From JBEVMS01 sp040508515 (GTDB lineage Bacteria > Pseudomonadota > Gammaproteobacteria > Xanthomonadales > Rhodanobacteraceae), in assembly GCA_040508515.1 (NCBI GenBank), contig JBEVMS010000282.1:1-6449 (forward strand): DNA of 6,449 nt, read 5' to 3'. A model generated the notes under the pieces. The model worked only from the letters and a program-made list of their open reading frames with translations. It made no database searches and was not told the origin of the DNA. Positions 1-5,319 of this stretch are shown here, one piece after another. The translations under genes were made by a program, and so were the position numbers. Position 1 is the first letter of the stretch. Each line of letters begins with the position of its first letter.

Positions 1-456
1 CGCGGCGACTTGGGCATTGCGCTATCTGACGTCTACGGCCTGGATGCGTTCCTGCGCGATTTCGACATGTATTTCTGCAAGCTGTTCGACGGCACCCGGC
101 ACGATTCGGGCGATCCGTTCGACTGGGGGGAGAAGGTGCTGGCGCATTACCAGGCCAATCGCGTCGACCCGCGCAGCAAGGTGCTGGTTTTCAGCGATGG
201 CCTGGACATTCCCAAGGTGATGCAGCTTTACCAGAATTTTCGCGGTCGCTGCCAGCTGGCGTTCGGGGTGGGTACCAACCTCACCAACGATGTCGGTCCG
301 CAGCCGCTGAACATCGTGATCAAGATGGTTCGCTGCAACGGCCAGCCGGTGGCCAAGCTGAGCGATTCGCCGGGCAAGAACATGTGCGAGGACAAGGCCT
401 ATGTGGCTTATCTGCGCCAGGTGTTCCAGATTCCCGAGCCGGCCGAGACGCGCTGA
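1..456 (+). CDS. pncB: Nicotinate phosphoribosyltransferase, C-terminal part (5' end outside window)
   Basis: The enzyme joins nicotinate to PRPP, with ATP hydrolysis, giving nicotinate mononucleotide. This is the first step of the Preiss-Handler NAD salvage route in the cytoplasm. The window holds the last 151 codons, open from base 1 and ending in TGA at 454-456; the family is about 400 residues, so some 60% lies upstream. Visible family signatures are IALSDVYGLDAFLRDFD near the left edge, RHDSGDP (bases 97-117), VFSDGLD, and the phosphate-binding-type FGVGTNLTNDVG (bases 262-297), followed by PLNIVIKMV and KLSDSPGK. The TTG at base 10 is internal, not a start. The gene is convergent with metQ, separated by 65 bp that carry a hairpin. 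Nothing is broken or unusual in the visible part. The assignment is by recognition of several consecutive family motifs. Confidence 0.95.
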   Translation, partial: RGDLGIALSDVYGLDAFLRDFDMYFCKLFDGTRHDSGDPFDWGEKVLAHYQANRVDPRSKVLVFSDGLDIPKVMQLYQNFRGRCQLAFGVGTNLTNDVGPQPLNIVIKMVRCNGQPVAKLSDSPGKNMCEDKAYVAYLRQVFQIPEPAETR

Positions 457-469
457 GGGTGGATAGCGA

Positions 470-492
470 AAGACCGCGCCAGGCGCGGTCTT
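470..492. terminator. Bidirectional hairpin between convergent pncB and metQ
   Basis: Perfect inverted repeat AAGACCGCGCC (470-480) and GGCGCGGTCTT (482-492) around a single A. Folded as RNA it gives about 9 bp closed by a CCAGG loop. It starts 13 bases after the pncB stop and ends about 30 bases beyond the metQ stop. There is no clean T-run: TTGG follows on the plus strand and TTTCG on the minus strand. It fits a shared terminator for two convergent units, but efficiency cannot be judged from sequence. Confidence 0.7.
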
Positions 493-521
493 GGAGGGGT
501 GTCCCAGAGCCACTCGTGGGC

Positions 522-1325
522 TCAGAACGCCGGCAGCACCGCACCGTGGTACTGCTGCTCGATAAAGGCCTTCACCTCGGGGCTGGTGAGCGCTTTGGCC
601 AGCTTCTGTACGCGCGGATCGTTCTGATTGTCGGGACGTCCGACGAGGTAGTTGACGTAGGGCGAGTCCTTGTCCTCGATCAGCAGCGCGTCCTTGGTCG
701 GGTTCAAGCCCGCGGCCAACGCGTAGTTGGTGTTGATCAGCGCCAGATCGACCTCGTCCAGAGTGCGCGGCAGCATCGCCGCTTCCAGCTCACGGAACTT
801 CAGGTGCTTGGGATTGGCGGTGATGTCCTTGAGCGTGGCCAACTGGTCGGTGGGGTCTTTCAGCGTGATCAGGCCATGCTTGGCCAGCAGCAGCAGCGCA
901 CGACTGTTATTGCTCGGATCGTTGGGAAGGGTGACGCTGGCGCCGTCCGGTAGCTGGTCGATCGAGGTGTATTTGCGCGAGTAGGCGCCGAACGGCTCGA
1001 TATGCACGCCGGTGATGATGGTCAGATGGGTGCCGCGTTCGCGGTTGAACGCGTCCAGGTAGGGCTTGGTCTGGAAGTAATTGACGTCGATGCTTTTCTC
1101 GGCGACCTGCACGTTGGGCTGCACGTAATCGGCGAACACTTTGATCTCAAGATCCACGCCCTGCTTGGCCAGCAACGGCTTGACCACGTTGAGGATTTGC
1201 GCGTGCGGCACCGCGGTAGCCGCCACAGTCAACGTCTGTCCGAGGGTCGCGTCGTCGGACGCATCGTGCGATGAGCAGCCGGCAAGGAGCAGTAGGGCAG
1301 CGAGGGAGCTGAGTAATTTCTTCAT
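522..1325 (-). CDS. metQ: Methionine ABC transporter substrate-binding lipoprotein MetQ (NlpA family)
   Basis: Periplasmic methionine-capturing lipoprotein that delivers substrate to the MetNI permease. It has 267 residues. The start chosen is the ATG at 1325 because it places a classic lipoprotein signal at the N-terminus: MKK, a hydrophobic stretch at residues 8-14, and the lipobox L-A-G-C with acylated Cys17. The same frame stays open to 1382, but the 19 extra residues would bury the signal. The Shine-Dalgarno sequence is weak (GGAC close to the ATG). Family segments match NlpA/MetQ: FADYVQPN (64-71), DVNYFQTKPYLD (80 onward), then LPNDPSNNSRALLLL, ELEAAMLPRTLDEVDLALINTNYA and DSPYVNYLV. 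Length agrees with E. coli MetQ (about 271). It is the third gene of metNIQ, 79 bp after metI. The residue after the lipid Cys is Ser, which would normally allow export to the outer membrane, whereas E. coli MetQ-type proteins often stay at the inner membrane; localisation is therefore open. Confidence 0.94.
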   Translation of the reverse strand: MKKLLSSLAALLLLAGCSSHDASDDATLGQTLTVAATAVPHAQILNVVKPLLAKQGVDLEIKVFADYVQPNVQVAEKSIDVNYFQTKPYLDAFNRERGTHLTIITGVHIEPFGAYSRKYTSIDQLPDGASVTLPNDPSNNSRALLLLAKHGLITLKDPTDQLATLKDITANPKHLKFRELEAAMLPRTLDEVDLALINTNYALAAGLNPTKDALLIEDKDSPYVNYLVGRPDNQNDPRVQKLAKALTSPEVKAFIEQQYHGAVLPAF

Positions 1326-1347
1326 GAGTCCAGCGGCGTCGATATGA

Positions 1348-1379
1348 GACGGCAGGATAGCCGTCCATACCGATGGACG
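1348..1379 (-). promoter_or_regulatory. Two mutually exclusive hairpins in the metI-metQ spacer
   Basis: In the minus-strand transcript, CGUCCAU (1379-1373) can pair with AUGGACG (1368-1362) around a CGGU loop, a 7-bp stem. Alternatively GACGGC (1365-1360) can pair with GCCGUC (1353-1348) around UAUCCU, a 6-bp stem. The two share the GACG at 1365-1362, so only one can form at a time. UGGAC also recurs next to the metQ start (1332-1328), where GUCCA of the first stem could pair with it and cover the weak ribosome site. Sequence complementarity is seen directly; any role in setting the level of MetQ relative to MetNI is inference. Confidence 0.4.
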
Positions 1380-1404
1380 CAAAGAGGGGCGATTGCCGCC
1401 TCAG

Positions 1405-2085
1405 TCAGCGGCGACTGTAATGCGCCACGATGCGGTCGCCGATAACTTGGAGTATCTGCACCAGCACGATCAGCAGCGCCACCGTCACCAACATGTAATC
1501 CGATTGGTAACTGAGGTAGCCGTAGCGGTAGGCCAGGTCGCCCAGGCCGCCAGCACCGATGGCGCCGCCCATCGCGGTATAGCCAACCAGGGCGATGGCG
1601 GTCACCGTGATGCCGGACCAGATGCCGGCGCGCGCCTCGGGCAGCAGCACGTGACGTACGATCTGCCAGGTGCTTGCGCCCATCGCCTGACTGGCTTCGA
1701 TCACGCCGTGCTCGACCTCGCGTAGCGCGCTTTCCACCAAGCGTGCGAAGAACGGCGCGGCGCCTATTACCAGCGGCACGATCGCACCGCGCACGCCCAG
1801 CTTGGTGCCGACCAGTAAAAAGGTTAGCGGCATGACCACGATCATCAAGATGATGAAAGGAATCGAGCGCACCACATTGACGATCAGCGAGGCGATGCCA
1901 TAAAGCCGCGGGCTGGCGCGCAGCTGGCCTTTGCCGCTCAGATACAACAGCACGCCCAGCGGCAAGCCCAGCAGCACGGTCAGGGCCAGCGAGCCACCGA
2001 GCATCAGCAAGGTGTCGAGGCAGGCCTGACCCAGTTCGGACCAGTCGCTGATGTTGGGAAACAAACGTTGCAGCAGGGCGCTCAT
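1405..2085 (-). CDS. metI: Methionine ABC transporter permease MetI
   Basis: Inner-membrane permease that forms, as a dimer, the methionine channel driven by MetN. It has 226 residues against 217 in E. coli. The ATG at 2085 overlaps the metN stop in an ATGA tetranucleotide, so translation is probably coupled. It is preceded by AGGAG (2098-2094) at an 8-base spacing. Hydrophobic segments appear near residues 24-49, 61-92, 100-117, 155-176 and 197-220, matching the five-helix MetI pattern. NVVRSIPFIILM (70-81) is a family signature. The EAA coupling loop is EASQAMGASTWQIVRHVLLP (130-149), which contacts the ATPase, and VGYTAMGGAIGAGGLG (167-182) is also diagnostic. The frame is open far upstream, but that portion is a shadow of metN. 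The assignment is firm. Confidence 0.95.
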   Translation of the reverse strand: MSALLQRLFPNISDWSELGQACLDTLLMLGGSLALTVLLGLPLGVLLYLSGKGQLRASPRLYGIASLIVNVVRSIPFIILMIVVMPLTFLLVGTKLGVRGAIVPLVIGAAPFFARLVESALREVEHGVIEASQAMGASTWQIVRHVLLPEARAGIWSGITVTAIALVGYTAMGGAIGAGGLGDLAYRYGYLSYQSDYMLVTVALLIVLVQILQVIGDRIVAHYSRR

Positions 2086-3092
2086 CGCGCGATCTCCTCG
2101 ATTTCGATGCCGGCGGCGCGCAGTTCGGCCAGGGCCGCGTCGATCCGTTCGCCTTGCATGGCCAGAGTCAGTTGGCCATAGGGCAGATCCTTGATGCGGT
2201 CGATGCGTCCGGCCAGGATGTTGAAGTCGATCCCGGTCTCGCGCGCGACCCGGCCCAGCGCCGGCGTCCAGGTCGCGTCCCCACGAAACGACAGGCGCAG
2301 AATGCGCCCGGGCACCTTGGCGTAGGACACGTTGCCGCTGGCGTCTTCTTCTGGCAGCGCTTCGGAGACGAACCGCCGCGTGGTTGGGTGCTTGGGATGC
2401 AGGAACACATCGGCCACCGCACCGAGCTCGACAACGTGCCCGGCGTCGAGCACCGCCACCCGATCGCAAACCCGGCGGATCACGTCCATCTCGTGGGTGA
2501 TCAGCACGATGGTGAGCTTCAGCTCGCGGTTGATCTGCGCAAGCAGTTCGAGCACCGAGGCGGTGGTTTGCGGGTCCAGCGCGCTGGTCGCTTCGTCGCA
2601 CAGCAGGATAGATGGCCGATTGGCTAGCGCGCGTGCGATGCCGACGCGCTGCTTTTGCCCGCCGGAAAGTTGGTGCGGGTACGTGTTGGCGTGCGCAGTC
2701 AGCCCGACCTGGGCCAGCAGCGCATCGACCCGCGTGCGCAGATTGGCGGGGTCCGTCTCGCCGGCCAGCCGCAGCGGAAAGGCGACGTTCTGCGCCACCG
2801 TCTGCGAGGCGAGCAAGTTGAAATGCTGGAAGATCATGCCGATGCGCCGACGCTGCGCGCGTAGTTCGGGCTCGGCCAACGCGGTCATTTCGATCTCATC
2901 AATCGTCACGCGTCCGCCGCTTGGGCGCTCCAGCAAGTTGATCAGCCGTATAAGCGTGGATTTGCCCGCGCCTGAATGGCCGATGATGCCGAAGACTTCG
3001 CCGTTCTCGATGCGCAGGTCGAGCGGCGTCAGCGCGGCAACGTCACGGCCATTGACCCGATAGGATTTGTGCACATGTTCAAAAACGATCAC
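2082..3092 (-). CDS. metN: Methionine ABC transporter ATP-binding protein MetN
   Basis: Cytoplasmic ATPase that powers methionine import with MetI and MetQ. It has 336 residues (E. coli 343). The start is a GTG at 3092, giving the usual short MetN N-terminus, with GGAA a few bases upstream; no ATG fits better. Motifs in order: Walker A GHSGAGKST (38-46, Lys44), Q-loop MIFQ (Gln89), signature LSGGQ (142-146), Walker B LLCDE (163-167), D-loop SALD (170-173) and switch His200 in THEMD. The stretch from about 265 to the end, including RLSFRGDATWTPALGRVARETGIDFNIL, is the C-terminal NIL/C2 domain. In E. coli MetN this domain binds methionine and shuts transport down (trans-inhibition), so feedback inhibition is likely here too. 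It is the first gene of the operon, and its upstream region is shared with the divergent peroxidase. Confidence 0.96.
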   Translation of the reverse strand: MIVFEHVHKSYRVNGRDVAALTPLDLRIENGEVFGIIGHSGAGKSTLIRLINLLERPSGGRVTIDEIEMTALAEPELRAQRRRIGMIFQHFNLLASQTVAQNVAFPLRLAGETDPANLRTRVDALLAQVGLTAHANTYPHQLSGGQKQRVGIARALANRPSILLCDEATSALDPQTTASVLELLAQINRELKLTIVLITHEMDVIRRVCDRVAVLDAGHVVELGAVADVFLHPKHPTTRRFVSEALPEEDASGNVSYAKVPGRILRLSFRGDATWTPALGRVARETGIDFNILAGRIDRIKDLPYGQLTLAMQGERIDAALAELRAAGIEIEEIAR

Positions 3093-3252
3093 AGGGTTTC
3101 CAGATGCCGGACGGGCTTGCGCGACCGGCCAAGGATACGGGGCGCGGGCGGACGAGGGTAGTTGGTGGTGTGATGACCAAGGCGCAAATCGCCGTCGCGG
3201 CCACCGTGGTGGGCGCTACACTTTGAGTTCATCTTTGTCTGGAGAGTAAGCC
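3093..3252. promoter_or_regulatory. Divergent control region between metN and the glutathione peroxidase gene
   Basis: 160 bp without a gene, which must hold the promoters for metNIQ (leftward) and the peroxidase (rightward). Inverted repeats visible: TTGGT (3162-3166) with ACCAA (3176-3180), nine bases apart; GGCG (3181-3184) with CGCC (3190-3193); and CCACC-GT-GGTGG (3201-3212). TACACT (3217-3222) could be a -10 for the peroxidase but lacks a convincing -35. For metN, TATCC (around 3136) is a weak -10 candidate. I see no canonical MetR (TGAA-N5-TTCA) site and recognise no SAM riboswitch. The peroxidase ribosome site GGAGAG (3241-3246) lies six bases before its ATG. Confidence 0.5.
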
Positions 3253-3738
3253 ATGAGCAGCGTCTACGATTTTTCCGCGCGCGATATCGACGGTCACGAT
3301 AGCGCGCTGGCGCAATGGCGCGGCCAGCCGCTGCTCATCGTCAACGTCGCCTCCAAGTGCGGCTTCACTCCGCAGTACACGGGGTTGGAGGCTTTGTGGC
3401 GCGCGCACCGCGAGCGTGGCCTGGTCGTGCTGGGATTTCCCTGCGATCAGTTCGGTCATCAGGAACCCGGTGACGAGGCGCAGATCAAGGCGTTTTGCGC
3501 GACCAACTACGAGGTGAGTTTTCCGATGTTCGCCAAGATCGATGTCAACGGCACCGGCGCGCATCCCCTCTACCAATGGCTCAAGCGCGAGGGCAAGGGT
3601 TTGCTGGGTTCCGAGGCGATCAAGTGGAACTTCACCAAGTTCCTGATTGACCGCGACGGCCAAGTGGTCAAGCGCTACGCGCCGACCGATACGCCGGAAA
3701 AGATTGGCAAGGACTTGGCGCCGCTGCTGACCGCCTGA
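3253..3738 (+). CDS. Glutathione peroxidase family protein, probably thioredoxin-dependent (BtuE/GPx type)
   Basis: Cytoplasmic thiol peroxidase that reduces H2O2 and organic hydroperoxides. It has 161 residues, the usual length for bacterial GPx, with no signal peptide. The ATG at 3253 follows GGAGAG by six bases. The thioredoxin fold carries all catalytic landmarks: VASKCGFT with peroxidatic Cys36, GFPCDQFGHQEPG (61-73) with Gln70, and IKWNFTKFLIDRDG (123-136) with Trp125-Asn126. It uses cysteine, not selenocysteine. Cys82 sits 46 residues after Cys36, the spacing of the resolving cysteine in 2-Cys GPx enzymes such as Drosophila GPx, so thioredoxin rather than glutathione is the likely electron donor (inference). 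The 'LYQWLKREGKG' region lacks the long oligomerisation loop of animal tetrameric forms, suggesting a monomer. The gene is divergent from metN and convergent with the ABM gene, hence probably transcribed alone. Bacterial relatives are named btuE, gpo or bsaA. Confidence 0.93.
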   Translation: MSSVYDFSARDIDGHDSALAQWRGQPLLIVNVASKCGFTPQYTGLEALWRAHRERGLVVLGFPCDQFGHQEPGDEAQIKAFCATNYEVSFPMFAKIDVNGTGAHPLYQWLKREGKGLLGSEAIKWNFTKFLIDRDGQVVKRYAPTDTPEKIGKDLAPLLTA

Positions 3739-3757
3739 GCGCCGCCGAGTGAACGTT

Positions 3758-3785
3758 GCCTGCGGCGCCTCGCGGCGCCGCAGGC
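3758..3785. terminator. Strong GC hairpin between convergent peroxidase and ABM genes
   Basis: GCCTGCGGCGCC (3758-3769) pairs perfectly with GGCGCCGCAGGC (3774-3785), a 12-bp stem closed by TCGC. Flanking AAC (3752-3754) and GTT (3786-3788) can extend it past a small bulge. It begins 19 bases after the peroxidase stop and ends seven bases before the stop of the convergent gene, as expected for a two-way terminator. There is no proper T-run on either side, which is common in GC-rich genomes. Confidence 0.75.
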
Positions 3786-3792
3786 GTTCCGC

Positions 3793-4080
3793 TTAGCGCA
3801 GCGGGGTAATCCGATTGACTTCGACCGTTGCCAGCCCGGCGATCGCCTCGGACAACACGGTCAACGCCGGCGCCTTAGCATGCACATCCAGTGCGGCGGC
3901 ATCGCGCCAGCGCTCCACGGCGAACAAGCGGGATTTCGGCAAGTCGAGGTAGAACTCGTAACGTTCGCAGCCATCCTCGGCGAGAACGTGCGGCACTGCG
4001 GCGCTGACGGCGGCGGCGACGCGCTCGATATGCTCGGGTGTGGTGCTGATGATGGCAACGACATCGACGGCGTGGGACAT
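3793..4080 (-). CDS. YgiN-like antibiotic biosynthesis monooxygenase (ABM) domain protein, putative quinol monooxygenase
   Basis: Small cytoplasmic protein of 95 residues made of a single ABM domain (dimeric ferredoxin-like fold). The ATG at 4080 has AAGG about eight bases upstream, and the stop is TAA. Features typical of the YgiN branch: a beta strand VVAIIST (7-13), a helix over residues 15-29, then GCERYEFYLDLPKSRLFAVERW (37-58) with the conserved Glu56-x-Trp58, and DAAALDVHAKAP (60-71) with His67 after the second helix. E. coli YgiN (104 residues) is a cofactor-free quinol monooxygenase that cycles menadiol back to quinone alongside the quinone reductase MdaB. The gene follows a quinone-oxidoreductase-like gene on the same strand after 109 bp, so a similar reductase/oxygenase pairing is plausible. 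The exact substrate is not readable: ABM proteins also include haem-degrading and stress proteins of unknown activity. Confidence 0.85.
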   Translation of the reverse strand: MSHAVDVVAIISTTPEHIERVAAAVSAAVPHVLAEDGCERYEFYLDLPKSRLFAVERWRDAAALDVHAKAPALTVLSEAIAGLATVEVNRITPLR

Positions 4081-4153
4081 GCGGATAGCCTTAAGTGGGC
4101 GGTAGTGATGTCACGCGATGGGTTTCCAGCGCGTGGATGATGGACGTGGCGAA

Positions 4154-4180
4154 GTGATCGACGTGATCGACGTGATCGAG
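4154..4180 (-). repeat. Three tandem copies of a 9-bp unit
   Basis: GTGATCGAC at 4154-4162 and 4163-4171 and GTGATCGAG at 4172-4180 on the plus strand. They lie in the 109-bp spacer between the oxidoreductase stop and the ABM start, so they belong to its probable mRNA leader. A unit of 9 bp leaves reading frames intact. Read on from the oxidoreductase stop in the same frame, the repeat would encode Asp-His-Val repeats, and the frame stays open for 32 codons to a TAA at 4093. No start codon or ribosome site supports a separate gene. Confidence 0.8.
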
Positions 4181-4189
4181 AACGCGCGC

Positions 4190-5203
4190 TCAGAAGCCGC
4201 TCAGTACGAGCTTGCCGATGCTGCGTCCGCCTTCGAGTTGCGCGTGCGCGCGCTTGAGATTGCTTGCATTGATGGTGCCAAAATCGCCGTTGAAGGTGCT
4301 CGTGAGCACGCCGGCGTCGACCAGATCGGCCACCTCGTTGAGCAGGCGATGCTGGGCGATCATGTCGTGGGTCTGGAACATGGCGCGGGTGAACATGAAC
4401 TCCCAGTGGAACGAGCCGCTCTTGCGCTTGAGCGCCTTGATGTCCAGCGGCCCGCTGGGATCGTCGATGCAGGCGATCTTGCCCTGCGGCGCCAACGCCT
4501 CGGCCAGCGCGTTGAAATGCTGGTCGGTCTGGGTCAGCGCCAGCACGTAGTCGACCCCGCCCGGCACGATCGCCTGAATCTGCGGAACCAGCGCTTCGCG
4601 GTGATTGATCACGTGGTGCGCGCCCATCTTCTGGCACCAGGCCTGGCTTTCGGGGGTGGAGGCGGTGGCAATCACCTTCAACCCGGTCAACCGGCGCGCC
4701 AACTGGGTGGCGATGGAGCCGACGCCGCCCGCGCCGCCGACGATCAGCATGCTTTGCTGATCGCTTGGCTTGCCCAGGCGCAGAGCCAGTCGGTCGAACA
4801 GAAGCTCCCAGGCGGTGATCGCGGTCAGCGGCAGCGCGGCGGCTTCGGCGAAGCTCAGCGAGGCCGGCTTGCGTCCGACGATGCGCTCATCCACCAACTG
4901 CAACTCGGCGTTGCTGCCCGGGCGCTCCAGCGCGCCGGCGTAATAGACCGCGTCGCCAGGCTTGAACAAGCTGACCTCGGGGCCGACCGCCTGTACGATG
5001 CCGGCCGCGTCCCAGCCCAGCACCTTGTCGGTGCCCTTGGGGTCAACGCCCAGGCGCACTTTGGTATCGACCGGGTTGACCGCGATCGACTCGATTTTTA
5101 CCAGCAGATCGCGGCCAGTGGCGACCGGTTCGGGCAAGGTGACGTCGAGCAAGCTGTCGGCATGGTCGATCGGCAGGGATTGGCGGTAAGCAACAGCCTT
5201 CAT
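4190..5203 (-). CDS. MDR-superfamily zinc-independent dehydrogenase / NADPH:quinone oxidoreductase
   Basis: Cytoplasmic medium-chain oxidoreductase of 337 residues, probably reducing quinones or reactive alkenals/enones with NAD(P)H. The ATG at 5203 is chosen because it gives the family N-terminus MKAVAY and follows a GAGAGAG ribosome site; the frame is open to 5296 but those 31 residues look random. The GroES-like catalytic domain covers about residues 25-130, with NPVDTKVR (43-50) and GWDAAGIVQAVG (63-74). The nucleotide-binding Rossmann domain follows, with GGAGGVGS (156-163), then VIATAST and GAHHVINH. The zinc ligands of alcohol dehydrogenases (the GHE motif and the four-Cys loop) are absent, so no catalytic or structural zinc is expected although related entries are often labelled 'zinc-binding alcohol dehydrogenase family'. 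The end, GGRSIGKLVLSGF, is typical. It is divergent from a LysR gene and upstream of the ABM gene. The substrate is unknown. Confidence 0.9.
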   Translation of the reverse strand: MKAVAYRQSLPIDHADSLLDVTLPEPVATGRDLLVKIESIAVNPVDTKVRLGVDPKGTDKVLGWDAAGIVQAVGPEVSLFKPGDAVYYAGALERPGSNAELQLVDERIVGRKPASLSFAEAAALPLTAITAWELLFDRLALRLGKPSDQQSMLIVGGAGGVGSIATQLARRLTGLKVIATASTPESQAWCQKMGAHHVINHREALVPQIQAIVPGGVDYVLALTQTDQHFNALAEALAPQGKIACIDDPSGPLDIKALKRKSGSFHWEFMFTRAMFQTHDMIAQHRLLNEVADLVDAGVLTSTFNGDFGTINASNLKRAHAQLEGGRSIGKLVLSGF

Positions 5204-5319
5204 GGACTCTCTCTCATTGGGTGGAGACGCGCGTGCGCCCAGGCGGAGGATAGATTGATCTTTCCGCGGCATCTTAAAAACCGGCAGAATCGCCAAACAC
5301 TTTCGTCATTGGGAAGAAA
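5204..5319. promoter_or_regulatory. Divergent promoter region with an 18-bp palindromic candidate operator
   Basis: The 116 bp between the oxidoreductase and LysR genes contain GGATAGATTGATCTTTCC at 5248-5265. It is a dyad GGA-t-AGAT-TG-ATCT-t-TCC in which seven of eight arm positions match. It sits 54 bp before the LysR start and 44 bp before the oxidoreductase start, where a LysR-family dimer would be expected to bind. Its axis has an even centre, so it is not a textbook T-N11-A box. An 8-bp direct repeat TCATTGGG flanks the region (5214-5221 and 5306-5313). Promoter hexamers are poor: TTGATC (5255-5260) with TAAAAA (5275-5280) has only a 14-base spacer. Ribosome sites are GAGAGAG for the leftward gene and GGGAAG (5311-5316) for LysR. 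Confidence 0.5.

Noticed and set aside
384..953. 189-codon plus-strand frame across the pncB/metQ junction
   Set aside because: It crosses the terminator hairpin and lies antisense to metQ; it is a shadow frame with no recognisable domain.
1326..1382. Upstream extension of metQ giving 19 extra residues
   Set aside because: It would displace the lipoprotein signal peptide from the N-terminus; the internal ATG at 1325 gives a standard MKK start and lipobox.
2086..2601. Long N-terminal extension of the metI frame
   Set aside because: It overlaps metN antiphase with Arg-rich, low-quality sequence; the ATG at 2085 with AGGAG and the ATGA overlap is the normal metN-metI junction.
3093..3252. SAM riboswitch upstream of metN
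   Set aside because: Only short isolated dyads are present; I could not assemble the multi-helix core of a known SAM-binding RNA by eye. A covariance-model search would be decisive.
3861..4637. 258-codon minus-strand frame spanning the oxidoreductase and ABM genes
   Set aside because: It is an alternative frame rich in Arg and Ser that cuts through two well-supported genes on the same strand.
5204..5296. Upstream extension of the oxidoreductase by 31 residues
   Set aside because: The extension has no family similarity. The ATG at 5203 has a good ribosome site and the expected MKAVAY start, and the extension would swallow most of the divergent promoter region.
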